A stretch of DNA of 64,000 nucleotides from Planctomycetota bacterium (GCA_028280485.1 JANQLS010000031.1:1-64000), one strand, 5' to 3'. Shown: positions 34,901 through 43,626, counted from the stretch's first letter. The notes: a model not told the origin generated them from the sequence alone. Program-made: numbers and translations.

Positions 34901-35580
34901 TCCATTTCATCTTCAACATCGATATCGATTAAGGGATCGTAATCAGAACCGTTGTCGTAACCGACTCCCTGAGTTCCTGATTCCCAGCTGTTGTCGTTGT
35001 AACCGGCTTCAGTCCAATCGAGATTGTTGGCTGCGGCGGAATCCGAGGACACAGGTACTTTTGCCCGCGTAGCTGAGTTCTCAGTAACTAGATTACTGAA
35101 CGTCGCGTTCATGCGAACGCCATAAGAAAAGTTTTCTGATAGCGCAGGAACGGGATCCATGCTGTGAATGATGGTTTCGCCATCGGGATCCACGAAGGCG
35201 AAAAATTCACCGTTGCTCGAAATTTTAAAGTTGGTGTGGAGGTCCTCGTTAGGATTTCTTAAATCTTTATCCGAAAGGAAGACAAGTAAGAATTGTCCCG
35301 GCTGTATCGTAACGGAAGGAAATCTCCACTTATTGAGCTCGAGGGGATCATCCGTCAGGAAACAACCATTCAGGTTCTCAGCCGTGGTACCGGCATTAAA
35401 AAACTCGACCCAGTCGGGATAATCGCCTGCTTCGTCGGCAATCGTGTCCGTATTGATCGATTGAATCTCACTGATGATGACGTCATCAAGATCAGCTTGA
35501 AGACTTTGGGGACTCGACCAGAAGGCGAGGACCGTAGCAGTTAGTAGGAAGGAATACTTAAGCTTCAAGGGACTCTCCAT
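31954..35580 (-). CDS. CotH kinase-like secreted protein with lamin-tail and dockerin-like domains
   Basis: A 1,208-residue secreted protein, the second CotH giant of the window. ATG 35580 lacks a ribosome-binding site; an in-frame TTG at 35568 follows GGAGAG and directly starts the signal peptide (KLKYSFLLTATVLAF), so it may be the true start. Order: lamin-tail domain (IISEIQSINTDTIADEAGDY), a DGFIAYLNGREI beta-sandwich like that of the first CotH protein, a chitobiase-C-like segment (IRYTTNRSEPTESSP), the CotH domain (GIKERGSSSSGRPKKSYRFE; FGPVWDFDRSMDSSDG with the conserved Asp pair), a second such segment (AYYTTDGSDPRRPGG), a lamin-tail domain and a dockerin-like pair (IPGDANQDQKLEIGDAI; DVNGDSSVDNSDAV). 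The Cys-rich end CQRIEGCPDLCRR echoes other giants here. Confidence 0.85.
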   Translation of the reverse strand: MESPLKLKYSFLLTATVLAFWSSPQSLQADLDDVIISEIQSINTDTIADEAGDYPDWVEFFNAGTTAENLNGCFLTDDPLELNKWRFPSVTIQPGQFLLVFLSDKDLRNPNEDLHTNFKISSNGEFFAFVDPDGETIIHSMDPVPALSENFSYGVRMNATFSNLVTENSATRAKVPVSSDSAAANNLDWTEAGYNDNSWESGTQGVGYDNGSDYDPLIDIDVEDEMDNTNASVWIRIPFEIDDPADFTSFTFRIKYDDGFIAYLNGREIASENNPDAPAAWNARATDDHTDSSAIIFTEYQFANDNHLQAGTNILAIHGLNNGTGSSDALYSCELEGLGGAGELDLSVVEFFDVATPRSGNVTGYPGISPKPTLNPPNQVFSGSMELNMSVNDPEAVIRYTTNRSEPTESSPIFTSDITLNNATFIKAKSFRENFAPSSTVEGTYLTMTNSLRTRSSSVPIVVVDTLGGGIPSTGSQNFGSAFMVIFDRGEDGRAKFSDVPTIANRVGIKERGSSSSGRPKKSYRFEFWDDQDDDLALRPLGLPRESDWILYGAYNFDRAHMRNPFAYEISRQMGRWAARTRFVEVYLNTNGGDLSTSDYWGVYSFMESVKRDNNRVDIERLDPTDNTSPDVEGGYIFKKDRGDPGGSGSFSAGGVGSIQWVYPDSSEVTSQQSSWIRAHLGTVFSTANFMPVIDTGAAIDHHMINAFTKNVDAFRLSGYFHKPRFGKVTFGPVWDFDRSMDSSDGRDNAFNTWRGSGDSSGYFAFDNRTPYWSRWLQNNDFMQLWIDRWTELRDGTLSSANISIIINGWRNELQEAAVRDQSRWNQTSNWQNEVNKLNTWLNNRANWIDGRWRDRPTILRPSGLVSPGTEIPVSGISGSAYYTTDGSDPRRPGGGISPNAEEYTGAIPITENMRIVVRNRGSSTSWSAPDARTFVLEYPTIVITELQYHPDDPDPDSPLDADDFEFVEIANIGPDPIALTGYELAGGIEFTFGDFVDEDNAVIFPDERIVVVENIDAFRLRYPDDRIRIAGEFSGQLNNAGDRVILRGTLQEEIHNFVYEQDWYPTTDGDGPSLSITDAFLPLSRWGDQETWAPSSTPHGTPGDIDPALEGSGGRQIPGDANQDQKLEIGDAITLLLDFYVGGRTPPCEGETVNDGANVTLLDVNGDSSVDNSDAVHILTYLFLDGNEPAQGDNCQRIEGCPDLCRR

Positions 35581-36317
35581 TTTGCACGCCGAAGGATGAA
35601 GGATTCTGCCCTGACTTCATCTCATTACTAAACGTATGAGTTTTGATTAAGAAATGCTGTGAACCTGTGATGAAAAGAGTTGCTATTGACAATTAGCAAT
35701 TCAAAACTCTTTTGGAACTCAGAGAAACAGAGTTCCAGCCAAGCCAACACGCGTTCGATGATTTTGTGGACCCGGTAATTGGATAAGAAAAGAAGAGTTA
35801 AGTTTCTCTTTTAAACTCAGCTCTAAATGCATGAAACTCCACTATTCCAACATTTAATCAGCGGTATTGCCCGAGATGAGTTGTAGGAATATGTTTACTG
35901 AATGTAACAAGCACCAATTACGATTCATCGATTGTAAATCCCATGTAAAGGCTGGGGAAGTAGAAGTTTAGAGAAACAATAAAATGTTCCAATAAGATAG
36001 CGCTTGGCCGTAAGTCTTATATTGATTAGGGTTTAGAGTGCTTTTGTGGAGGCTGTGATCAAAATAATCACTCATTATTTTTAACAACCTTAAGTCAGTA
36101 CGTTGGTTTAATAAGAAATAATAATTCTCACCGGCACCATCCGGCCCCGGGGCTACTTTTAAGTTGTTGTCGGTTAATAGATTGAGAAGGCCATTTTCCC
36201 CAGCAAGAATCTAACATTCGGTGGGATAATCGTCTTTTTAATATAGAGTTCACGGTCAATAAAAACTCGGGCGCAAAACACCTTCTATACCGTATTCAGG
36301 ATACGGGAGTAATACCT
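35581..36317. other. Divergent intergenic region (737 bp)
   Basis: No gene seen. It separates the CotH gene from the export operon. Small hairpins are present: TTGCTA / TAGCAA (35681-35700) and GGAACTC / GAGTTCC (35714-35736). The last bases before the adaptor gene include GGGAG as ribosome-binding site. No promoter can be called with confidence. Confidence 0.5.
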
Positions 36318-38108
36318 ATGATGCGAAAGCTCGCACCTTCCAACCAAGGGGTCATTCAAGTCAAGATCCTCGCAATCGCCGCTGTATTTGTTTTAGGTGG
36401 TATCGGTTATGGCTTGACCCAACTCGGTCCTTCAGGAACGAGTACTGAGTTTATTTATCACACTACCAAGCTGACGGATCTTGATGTCACCGTCACCGAA
36501 CGAGGAAATTTAGAGAGCCAAGAAGTGATCACTGTTTTCAATGAAGTCGATGACATCGAAGGAGATAGTATTCACGGTGCCGTATTGGTCGAAATGGTTC
36601 CCAATGGGTCTTCTGTCAAAGAGGGAGATATCATTGCCCGAATGGATTCCGCTAGCCTCATCGAACGGATGGATCGACAGACTTTAGAGACAGATAAGAT
36701 TCGTTCTTATCAAATCCAAGCTCAAGTTAAGTTCGACAATCAAAAGACCCAGAATGAAACAAACTTAGCTGAAGCTCACTTAGCCGTGGAATTGGCCGAG
36801 TTGGCTCAAAAGCAATTTGAAGATGAAGATGGTGGAACGTTCCAGATCGATCTTCAGGATATCGAACTCACTATTCAAACCGCTCAAGCCAGTAAGCTCA
36901 TTCAGCAAACCAATCTTGAGGGAGTTAAAAAACTTTACGATTTAGGTTACCGCTCGCAGGGTGAACTGGCTCAAGCTCAATTAAGTGCGATGAAAGCGGA
37001 GAGAGAACTCGCCTCTGCTATCGCTAAGAAAAAAGAGTTGGTCGAGTATCAGTATAAGAAGACACGCATGACTCTCGCTGGAAGCGTTGCTTCAGCCAAA
37101 CGTAGCCTTAGGCAAGTAGAACGCGACAACGAAGCCTTGATGGCTCAAGCTCAAGCGACCTTAGACGAAGCCAACAAAGCTCTGAAAAAAGAAGAGGAAC
37201 GTTTCACTCGATACGAAACGCAACTCACAAAATGTGAGATCAAGGCTCCTGCTTCAGGAATGCTTGCCTATTCCGTTCCAAAAAGTCGTTACTACTCAGA
37301 GATTCGTGAGGGAGCGCAGATTCGACCTAAGCAAGCGATGTTCACGATTCCTAATCTCAAGAAGATGCAGGTGAAAACTTCGGTTCACGAGTCTGTACTC
37401 GGCCAAGTTCAACCCGGATTACCCGCAACGATTCGAGTGGATGTGAAATCGGGTACTGCCTACGCTGGATCTGTTCTTAGCGTTGCCGTTCTTCCTGAGC
37501 AAGATCGCTATCGAAGTTCGGATACCAAGGTTTATGAAACCGTGGTAACGATCGATGAAGAAGTGGATGCGATCAAACCCGGTATGACCGCAGTGGTTGA
37601 GATTCACGTAGCGAGCCTCAGTAATGTCATCACGGTTCCCGTGACTTCCATCATTCAAATTGGTAATCAGTCGTGGTGCTTTATTAAAGATGGTTCAGGC
37701 CACAAAGAAGTTCAGATTGAACTCGGTATGACGAATGAAAGATTTGTCGAAGTCAAGAGCGGGCTGAAACCTGATCAAGAGGTCGTTATCAACCCCGATT
37801 CTTTAATCGATGACGAAAGTCGTAAGGCTAAAGAAAAAGCCGCTGAGGAAGAAGAAAAGAAAAATCGACCGAAACCGAAACCCGGCGCAAAGAAGGACAA
37901 CAAATCAACTCTTAGTAATAAAAAGCCTACTCGGGAAGATTTTAAAAACCTCTCCGACGAAGAAAAGAAAAAGAAGATCGCAGAGTACATGCGAAAACGA
38001 GCTGAAGCTGGTGGTGGAGGCAAAGGTAAAGGCGAATCACGAGGAGGAAATCGTGAACGTCGGGGTGGCTCAAGAGGTGAGGGAGGAAGATCGCCTCGAG
38101 ATCGCTAA
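36318..38108 (+). CDS. Periplasmic adaptor (HlyD/MacA/RND-MFP family)
   Basis: A 596-residue membrane-fusion protein. A membrane anchor (KILAIAAVFVLGGIGYGL) is at residues about 17-34. A lipoyl-type half (VEMVPNGSSVKEGDIIARMDS) leads into a long coiled-coil hairpin (about 115-300) and returns through the second half (CEIKAPASGMLAYSVP). A beta-barrel and membrane-proximal domain follow (KPGMTAVVEIHV, VPVTSII). The last 90 residues are an unusual low-complexity tail rich in Lys, Glu, Arg and Gly (KAKEKAAEEEEKK ... GGGKGKGESRGG). The family links an inner-membrane pump to a TolC channel. It heads an operon with a MacB-type permease and a TolC-like protein. The double ATG has GGGAG upstream. Confidence 0.9.
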   Translation: MMRKLAPSNQGVIQVKILAIAAVFVLGGIGYGLTQLGPSGTSTEFIYHTTKLTDLDVTVTERGNLESQEVITVFNEVDDIEGDSIHGAVLVEMVPNGSSVKEGDIIARMDSASLIERMDRQTLETDKIRSYQIQAQVKFDNQKTQNETNLAEAHLAVELAELAQKQFEDEDGGTFQIDLQDIELTIQTAQASKLIQQTNLEGVKKLYDLGYRSQGELAQAQLSAMKAERELASAIAKKKELVEYQYKKTRMTLAGSVASAKRSLRQVERDNEALMAQAQATLDEANKALKKEEERFTRYETQLTKCEIKAPASGMLAYSVPKSRYYSEIREGAQIRPKQAMFTIPNLKKMQVKTSVHESVLGQVQPGLPATIRVDVKSGTAYAGSVLSVAVLPEQDRYRSSDTKVYETVVTIDEEVDAIKPGMTAVVEIHVASLSNVITVPVTSIIQIGNQSWCFIKDGSGHKEVQIELGMTNERFVEVKSGLKPDQEVVINPDSLIDDESRKAKEKAAEEEEKKNRPKPKPGAKKDNKSTLSNKKPTREDFKNLSDEEKKKKIAEYMRKRAEAGGGGKGKGESRGGNRERRGGSRGEGGRSPRDR

Positions 38109-38163
38109 TTCTTCCTTCCAGATGGATGCCCATCATTTCTTTCAAAAAGTAAATTCATTTGTT

Positions 38164-38184
38164 GCCGCCACTTCACGTGGCGGC
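38164..38184 (+). repeat. Intra-operon hairpin
   Basis: Perfect 8-bp stem GCCGCCAC / GTGGCGGC with a 5-nt loop between adaptor and permease genes, without a U tract. It may stabilise or segment the operon mRNA rather than end it. Confidence 0.6.
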
Positions 38185-38231
38185 ACTTTATTTCCCATAT
38201 ATTCAGTTCCCATAAAAGGGTCCTTCCTTTC

Positions 38232-39533
38232 ATGCGATTAGCTACACTTAAGCTCGCAATCAGAAACCTCCTACTTCACAAATTAAGAAGCTTTCTCACC
38301 ATGCTGGGAACCATTCTCGGTGTAGGTTCGGTGATTGCGATGCTCGCCATCGGTGAAGGATCTAAACGGGAAGCCGTCGAGCGAATTCGAGAACTGGGCG
38401 CTACGAATATCATTATCAAGAGCATCAAGCCTCAACAAGAGGATGGAGAGGTCGTCGACTCCAATTCTGGATCGAGTCAACAAGGTTCAAATGATCGAGT
38501 CATCGAATATGGTCTTAAACACAAAGATTTTGACCAGTTGACTCAGTTGCTTCCGCAATTAAAAAAGGCAGTTCCTATCTCTCTGATTAGAAGGGAGGTT
38601 CGAAAGGGTTCAAGAAGGCTATTGAATGCACGGATATTGGGGACGACTCCCGACTATTTCGACATTAAGAATCTTGAAGTTAGTCGGGGACGACTCATCG
38701 CCGATACCGATTTGAGTACCATGGCTAACGTAACGGTTCTCGGGGCCGGTGCTGCTGAAAAACTGTTTTCCTTTAGAGATCCCATCGGGGAAGAGATTTT
38801 GATCGGGGAAGCAGCCTACAAAGTTGTGGGGATTCTAAAGGAACAGGATCCGGGAGGAGCCAAGGCGGGCTCTTTGAACTCGGATAACTTTAATCAGGAT
38901 ATTTATATTTCCCTCGAAGCAGCCCGAGCTCGTTTCGGTGAGCTTCAAATGATCGTACGAGCGGGAAGTCGGGAATATGAACGAACTCAACTGAGTGAAA
39001 TTACTTTAAGTGTTTTTTCAGAAGACCAGGTGAGCATCACCGCTGATCTCGCTCGGAAAATCCTGAAGCCTTTACACCCCGGTGCTCGTGATTATGAGAT
39101 TCAAGTTCCTCTGGAACTCCTTAAGCAAGCAGAACGTGAGAAGCGAGTTTGGAACATCGTTCTGGGCTCGATTGCCGGTATCTCCCTTTTAGTGGGGGGG
39201 ATCGGAATCATGAATATTATGTTGGCTACGATTACAGAAAGAACTCGTGAAATCGGTATTCGCCGGGCCTTGGGAGCACGCCAACGTGATATCACCCTTC
39301 AGTTCCTCGTCGAAACGATGGTTCTTTCAACGACAGGGGGAATTTTTGGTTTAATCGTTGGAGTGGGGATACCGTTTGGAGTCACTCTTTGGTTTGAGCT
39401 TCAGACGGCCATCAGTATGTGGTCAGTCGTTCTCGCGTTCTTTATTTCAGTGGGCATCGGTATTGTCTTTGGAATTTATCCCGCCAGACGGGCGGCTCTG
39501 ATGGATCCGATCGAAGCCCTGCGCCATGAGTGA
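38232..39533 (+). CDS. MacB-type ABC transporter permease (FtsX family), no ATPase domain
   Basis: A 433-residue permease. The first membrane segment (LTMLGTILGVGSVIAMLAIG) is followed by a large periplasmic MacB core domain (about 45-290). Three membrane segments then form the FtsX fold (IVLGSIAGISLLVGGIGIMNIMLA, ETMVLSTTGGIFGLIVGVGIPF, VVLAFFISVGIGIVFGIYPA). Signature RTREIGIRRALGA and the end PARRAALMDPIEALRHE are typical. E. coli MacB carries an N-terminal ATPase domain, absent here, and no ATPase gene lies in this operon. It must pair with a LolD/MacB-like ATPase encoded elsewhere. Acts as a mechanotransmitting pump with the adaptor before and the outer-membrane channel after it. Confidence 0.92.
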   Translation: MRLATLKLAIRNLLLHKLRSFLTMLGTILGVGSVIAMLAIGEGSKREAVERIRELGATNIIIKSIKPQQEDGEVVDSNSGSSQQGSNDRVIEYGLKHKDFDQLTQLLPQLKKAVPISLIRREVRKGSRRLLNARILGTTPDYFDIKNLEVSRGRLIADTDLSTMANVTVLGAGAAEKLFSFRDPIGEEILIGEAAYKVVGILKEQDPGGAKAGSLNSDNFNQDIYISLEAARARFGELQMIVRAGSREYERTQLSEITLSVFSEDQVSITADLARKILKPLHPGARDYEIQVPLELLKQAEREKRVWNIVLGSIAGISLLVGGIGIMNIMLATITERTREIGIRRALGARQRDITLQFLVETMVLSTTGGIFGLIVGVGIPFGVTLWFELQTAISMWSVVLAFFISVGIGIVFGIYPARRAALMDPIEALRHE

Positions 39534-39608
39534 TGGCGAAGTGAAAAAAATATGCGAACTCATTTTCTCAAACGGAATGGAGCCAGAGTTAAAGCTGGTT
39601 CATGGGTG

Positions 39609-42335
39609 ATGAATAAATTCAATTACGGCCTGGGCCTCCTCTGTCTCTCTATCATTTTGATGCACACCTCCTGCGCTCGTAAGGTCTATCGAGAGCGCGC
39701 CGATGAAGAGTCTTACGAGGTGATTCATAAAGGATCCAAGGGAACACCTTGGGAAGTTGAGCAGGGATTCAGCGTCGATCCGTCTAATAAATCTCGACTC
39801 TACGATCCCTCTGATCCGGACTATCCGGTACTTCCAGATCCTCGCCCTAACCTCTACGACTTTAAACTGGAGATCCCTGAACTCATCGGCCAAAAGATAA
39901 TGCGCAAGCTTTCGACCGATGATTCCGAGGGGGGAACTGGTAAGATCCAACCGATTCCAAAGAACTACTGGGAAGTGCTTCCTGTTCCCTGTTTAGAGCG
40001 CATGTTCGAATTCGATAGCGTTTTAACTGAGTACCATCGAGAGTATTCGGATTTTCCTGAGGGATTAGAAAACGACGAAACGCCTCGTCTTTCCTTAGCC
40101 CAAGTTCTGGAGCAAGCGAAGCTTCACAGCCGTTCCTACCAAGCACAAAAAGAAGCTCTTTATCGATCGGCTTTATCCTTAACGTTAGAGCGATTTGATT
40201 ACGGTTTAAAATTCAGCCCCGGTGGGGTGGGATCTGATGCGACTTATACGATGGATGAGTCGGATGGGGTTCGTTCTGAGTCGGGAAGCATCAGTTCCGA
40301 TGTACAGATGGATAGGATGCTCGCAACGGGGGGAACGTTTTTAGCTCGCTTCGCTAACGATGTTGTCTTTACTTTCGATGGGCCGGAAGGTTGGACGAAA
40401 GACCTCAGCTCTGAGCTTTTCTTTGAGATCAACCAAAGTCTCTTTCAGCGAGACATTCAATTCGATTCCTTGATTCAAGCAGAGCGGAACTTAATTTACG
40501 CCGCTCGTGATTACGCGCGATTTAGAAGGCAGTTCTTCTTAGATATCGCCAGTCGGTTTTACGGAATCTTAAGAAACTACCGTAATATCGAAATTGAATC
40601 ACAGAACTACTTTTCTTTAGTTCGTACCTTTGAGCAAGCTCAAGCTGAGTTGCGATCTGGGGTCACGAACTCTCCCAATCCCGTTTCGGTGGATCAATTC
40701 GAGCAAGGGATGTTGAGCGGGAGAAGCTCGTTGATTTCATCCTGGAATCGACTTGAACAGTCCTTAGATTCTTTAAAGATCGAAATGGGGCTTCCCACAG
40801 AAATCCCGATCAATGTCAGTCTGCGTGAACTCACGGAGCTGACTGATTTAGATGCTGGGGAAGTCGATGTTGAGCGAGTACGGCGTTGGTTGGGAAGATT
40901 GAACTATTTGAAAACGCAGCCTCGCTTGAATCGAGCTGAGATTTACAATGCGAATAAATACCTGGTGTCCCGTTTGATTGAATGGTTGGAAGGGACGGGG
41001 AAATCTGGGCCGGGCTTGGAGGAGTTAAAGAAGCTCTTCAAACGAATCTTACTTGAAGAATCTAAAATTAAAGTCAGCGTTGAGCAAGCGAGTTGGTCTC
41101 TCGCTCACGAAGGTCAAGCACGACCGACGATCGTCTTTACCTTGGGCCGCTTGCAGGAACTGATAGGGGTTTCCATCGAGCTCCTCGATCGAGAGATTGA
41201 CTTTGGAATCAGTAGTGGAAATACGGAACAAGATTGGGAAGCCTTAAAAACTCAGTCCGAAGGATTTAAGAAAAGGCTTACTGAGTTTCGAACACAGTTA
41301 CCCGATGCCATTCAGGATACTGAAGGAACCGGTGCTGAATTGAGAGGTCGTGGAGTTCAGCTTAAAGATGAAATTACGGCCTTAACAAATTCTCTCTTAA
41401 CCCAACTTGGGGTTGAATCGGCCGCGACGGCTCAGGAAGAAGATCAAAAAGCGATCGAGATGGCCGATCAGGGTATCAAGCTGGCGAAGGATCTCCTCGG
41501 AGGGACTGAGCTGGGTCTCTATCCCATAACTATCGAGGCCGACCAAGCTATGGAGACCGCTTTAGTTCAACGGTTCGACCTCATGAATGAGCGTGGTCAA
41601 CTGGCTGATGATTTAAGAAGAGTTAAGTTGGAGGCCGACGACTTACGATCGGTCCTCAACTTTAGAGCGAACCATCGCATCTCTTCTCGTGAAGACAAGC
41701 CTCTCAAGTTTTCTTCCAAGGATAGTCGAACGACCTTCAGCTTGGGGATCGACTTGCCCTTCAACCGAATTTCTCAGCGCAATTCTTATCGTGCAGCTCT
41801 GCTGAGCTACCACGCCGGGCGACGCTCGTTGATGCAGCTTGAAGATAACATCAAGTTTAATATTCGAGACGCCTTGAGGGGCTTGGAAGAGACTCGTACT
41901 CAGTATGCGATCAACGTTCGTCGAGCGGCACTCGCAGCGGAACAGGTTCTCAGCATTCGACTTCAATTAGCATTGGGCATTCCCGGTGTTCGGGGAACTG
42001 ACCTTTTGGATGCGTTACAAGATTCAAGAGAAGCTTTGATCTCAGTGGCGAACGCTCGTATCGGTTACATCATCGATCGTGCGGATTTGGCTCATGAACT
42101 TGAGCAGTTGAATCTCGATGAGAAGGGCTTTTGGCCTCATATCGTCGATTCTTCGTTTCAGTTTACTCCGGATTCACGTCACCCCGAAAATGCAGGCCCC
42201 GTCTACGGTCGAATCCCCGATCACATTTGGGTTTCATCTGAGTTGAGAGAACAGCTTACTCCAGTATCGACACAAGAAGAACAAGTGATCCAGAACCAAA
42301 GCGAAACTGTTGCTAACGAAGAATCTAAAAATTAA
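39609..42335 (+). CDS. TolC-family outer-membrane factor, unusually long, lipoprotein type
   Basis: About 908 residues from ATG 39609; an ATG at 39552 is in frame but the signal peptide starts at NKFNYGLGLLCLSIILM, with lipobox HTSC. TolC features: a first coiled hairpin near residues 170-390 (LARFANDVVFTFDG, RRQFFLDIASRFYGILRNYRNIEIE) and the second repeat at about 620-830 (RTTFSLGIDLPFNRISQRNSYR, ALRGLEETRTQYAINVRRAALA). Between them lies an insertion of roughly 250 residues (VRRWLGRLNYLKTQPRLNRA to TALVQRFDLMNERGQ), helical and charged, not present in E. coli TolC (about 490 residues). It ends the export operon 75 bp after the permease gene. Its last 11 bp overlap the 3' end of the convergent porin gene. 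Confidence 0.85.
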   Translation: MNKFNYGLGLLCLSIILMHTSCARKVYRERADEESYEVIHKGSKGTPWEVEQGFSVDPSNKSRLYDPSDPDYPVLPDPRPNLYDFKLEIPELIGQKIMRKLSTDDSEGGTGKIQPIPKNYWEVLPVPCLERMFEFDSVLTEYHREYSDFPEGLENDETPRLSLAQVLEQAKLHSRSYQAQKEALYRSALSLTLERFDYGLKFSPGGVGSDATYTMDESDGVRSESGSISSDVQMDRMLATGGTFLARFANDVVFTFDGPEGWTKDLSSELFFEINQSLFQRDIQFDSLIQAERNLIYAARDYARFRRQFFLDIASRFYGILRNYRNIEIESQNYFSLVRTFEQAQAELRSGVTNSPNPVSVDQFEQGMLSGRSSLISSWNRLEQSLDSLKIEMGLPTEIPINVSLRELTELTDLDAGEVDVERVRRWLGRLNYLKTQPRLNRAEIYNANKYLVSRLIEWLEGTGKSGPGLEELKKLFKRILLEESKIKVSVEQASWSLAHEGQARPTIVFTLGRLQELIGVSIELLDREIDFGISSGNTEQDWEALKTQSEGFKKRLTEFRTQLPDAIQDTEGTGAELRGRGVQLKDEITALTNSLLTQLGVESAATAQEEDQKAIEMADQGIKLAKDLLGGTELGLYPITIEADQAMETALVQRFDLMNERGQLADDLRRVKLEADDLRSVLNFRANHRISSREDKPLKFSSKDSRTTFSLGIDLPFNRISQRNSYRAALLSYHAGRRSLMQLEDNIKFNIRDALRGLEETRTQYAINVRRAALAAEQVLSIRLQLALGIPGVRGTDLLDALQDSREALISVANARIGYIIDRADLAHELEQLNLDEKGFWPHIVDSSFQFTPDSRHPENAGPVYGRIPDHIWVSSELREQLTPVSTQEEQVIQNQSETVANEESKN

Positions 42336-43626
42336 TCTCCATTTGAATCCAATATTTTTGTCGGTTAGCTAAGTTGTAGTTGGAATTTCCATTGAAGAAG
42401 ACCGCCATCTTGGCCAGTACGGCGATATTTTTCGTTAACTTTTTACTCAATACGGCATCGAACTCCTCTCCCAAATCCGCACTTCCCTCATCGGAATAGA
42501 AGAAATGATAAATCCATTTTGATTTGATAGTCCAAGGAAGATCGATGCTTGTAAATATATAGAGATCTTCTAATCCATTGGTCGGGGTGGCTAAGAAGAC
42601 GTCAGCCCAACCATTAAATTTGTGAAGGGTAGCTAAAGGTGTGGTGAAAGCCGCTTGTCCAGAATCGCTTCCCAAAACTTCGTATCCAAGTCCACCAGAG
42701 ATAAGCCCTTTCTTGCCAATCCCAGCTTCCAATTGATAGTAATCCGCTTTGTAGTCTGTAGTATTGCCTTCCCCGTCAGTTTGGTAAGCGTAGGAGGCAG
42801 TATAATTAAAAAGCAAGGTCTCACTTAGGTCAGCCGTTCCATTGATCCTTGCACCTACTGTATTCGAAGAAAGGGCATTCGCTGAGAGGTCTAAGATGTA
42901 GGCGAATGTCGTTACTTTGAGGTAGCTTAAGCCTGAGTAAGCAAAGTCGATGAGGTGGCTGTCAGAATCGAAGTCTCTTCCTGAGCTCGGGCCAAATATC
43001 CGATTGATTTCATCGACATAACTATAGAGGAAAGAAAAATCTTCAAATGCTGACAACTTTAGAGTGTAAGCGTCGAAGGTTTGCTCGTTTTGCCGCCAGC
43101 CTACATTTCCAACGAAGCGAGCGTCATTCAATATAAGTCTTTGCCTTCCTAAGATGGATTCGATGGACAGAGATTCAAAATTCTTCACATACTTCAAATA
43201 AAATTGATTCAGTTCGGTGTCCTCCGGGTCTGCAATAACAGCTTTATTACCTTCTCCGTTTAAACCGGCAGCGTTGTAGAGATCTGGTCCTAATGCATGC
43301 ACATCTTCTAACTCGGCGAAGAGGGATAAGCCGTAGAACGGTTTTGTAGAGTACCCCAAGCGAAGTCGTTCCGTATAAGCCTGAGCAGTGTCTAACCCAT
43401 TCTGCTCGACGACTTCCGCCCGCAACCTCAAGTTAAGATTAAATTTCCCTTCCGTTATAGACGAAATGAATTCGTCAAAAATATTAGCTGGAGTCCCCTC
43501 TTTCTGAGTGTCTTCTCCATAAACTTTATTTGCAGGTAGTATAAAGCCTATTAATAGGAGAAAAGGAATGAGGAAATGAAATCCGTATCGATGGGTAACT
43601 GGACAACTAAATAAACAGATCTGCAT
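42325..43626 (-). CDS. Outer-membrane beta-barrel porin (alginate-export / Opr-like), copy 2
   Basis: A 433-residue paralogue of porin 1. The start is ATG 43626: it has TTAGGAAG upstream at good spacing and opens a signal peptide (HFLIPFLLLIGFILPANKVYG). An ATG at 43698 lies inside the predicted -24/-12 promoter and is rejected. Long stretches match porin 1, including FNLNLRLRAEVVEQN, AYTERLRLGY, GNKAVIADPEDTELNQFYLK, HKFNGWADVF and LGEEFDAxLSKKLT. It ends IQMEINF with the terminal Phe of barrels. It is divergent from the nitrate-type importer genes, so it is the likely outer-membrane entry route for the importer's substrate (inference). It converges on the TolC-like gene with an 11-bp overlap. 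Confidence 0.84.
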   Translation of the reverse strand: MQICLFSCPVTHRYGFHFLIPFLLLIGFILPANKVYGEDTQKEGTPANIFDEFISSITEGKFNLNLRLRAEVVEQNGLDTAQAYTERLRLGYSTKPFYGLSLFAELEDVHALGPDLYNAAGLNGEGNKAVIADPEDTELNQFYLKYVKNFESLSIESILGRQRLILNDARFVGNVGWRQNEQTFDAYTLKLSAFEDFSFLYSYVDEINRIFGPSSGRDFDSDSHLIDFAYSGLSYLKVTTFAYILDLSANALSSNTVGARINGTADLSETLLFNYTASYAYQTDGEGNTTDYKADYYQLEAGIGKKGLISGGLGYEVLGSDSGQAAFTTPLATLHKFNGWADVFLATPTNGLEDLYIFTSIDLPWTIKSKWIYHFFYSDEGSADLGEEFDAVLSKKLTKNIAVLAKMAVFFNGNSNYNLANRQKYWIQMEINF

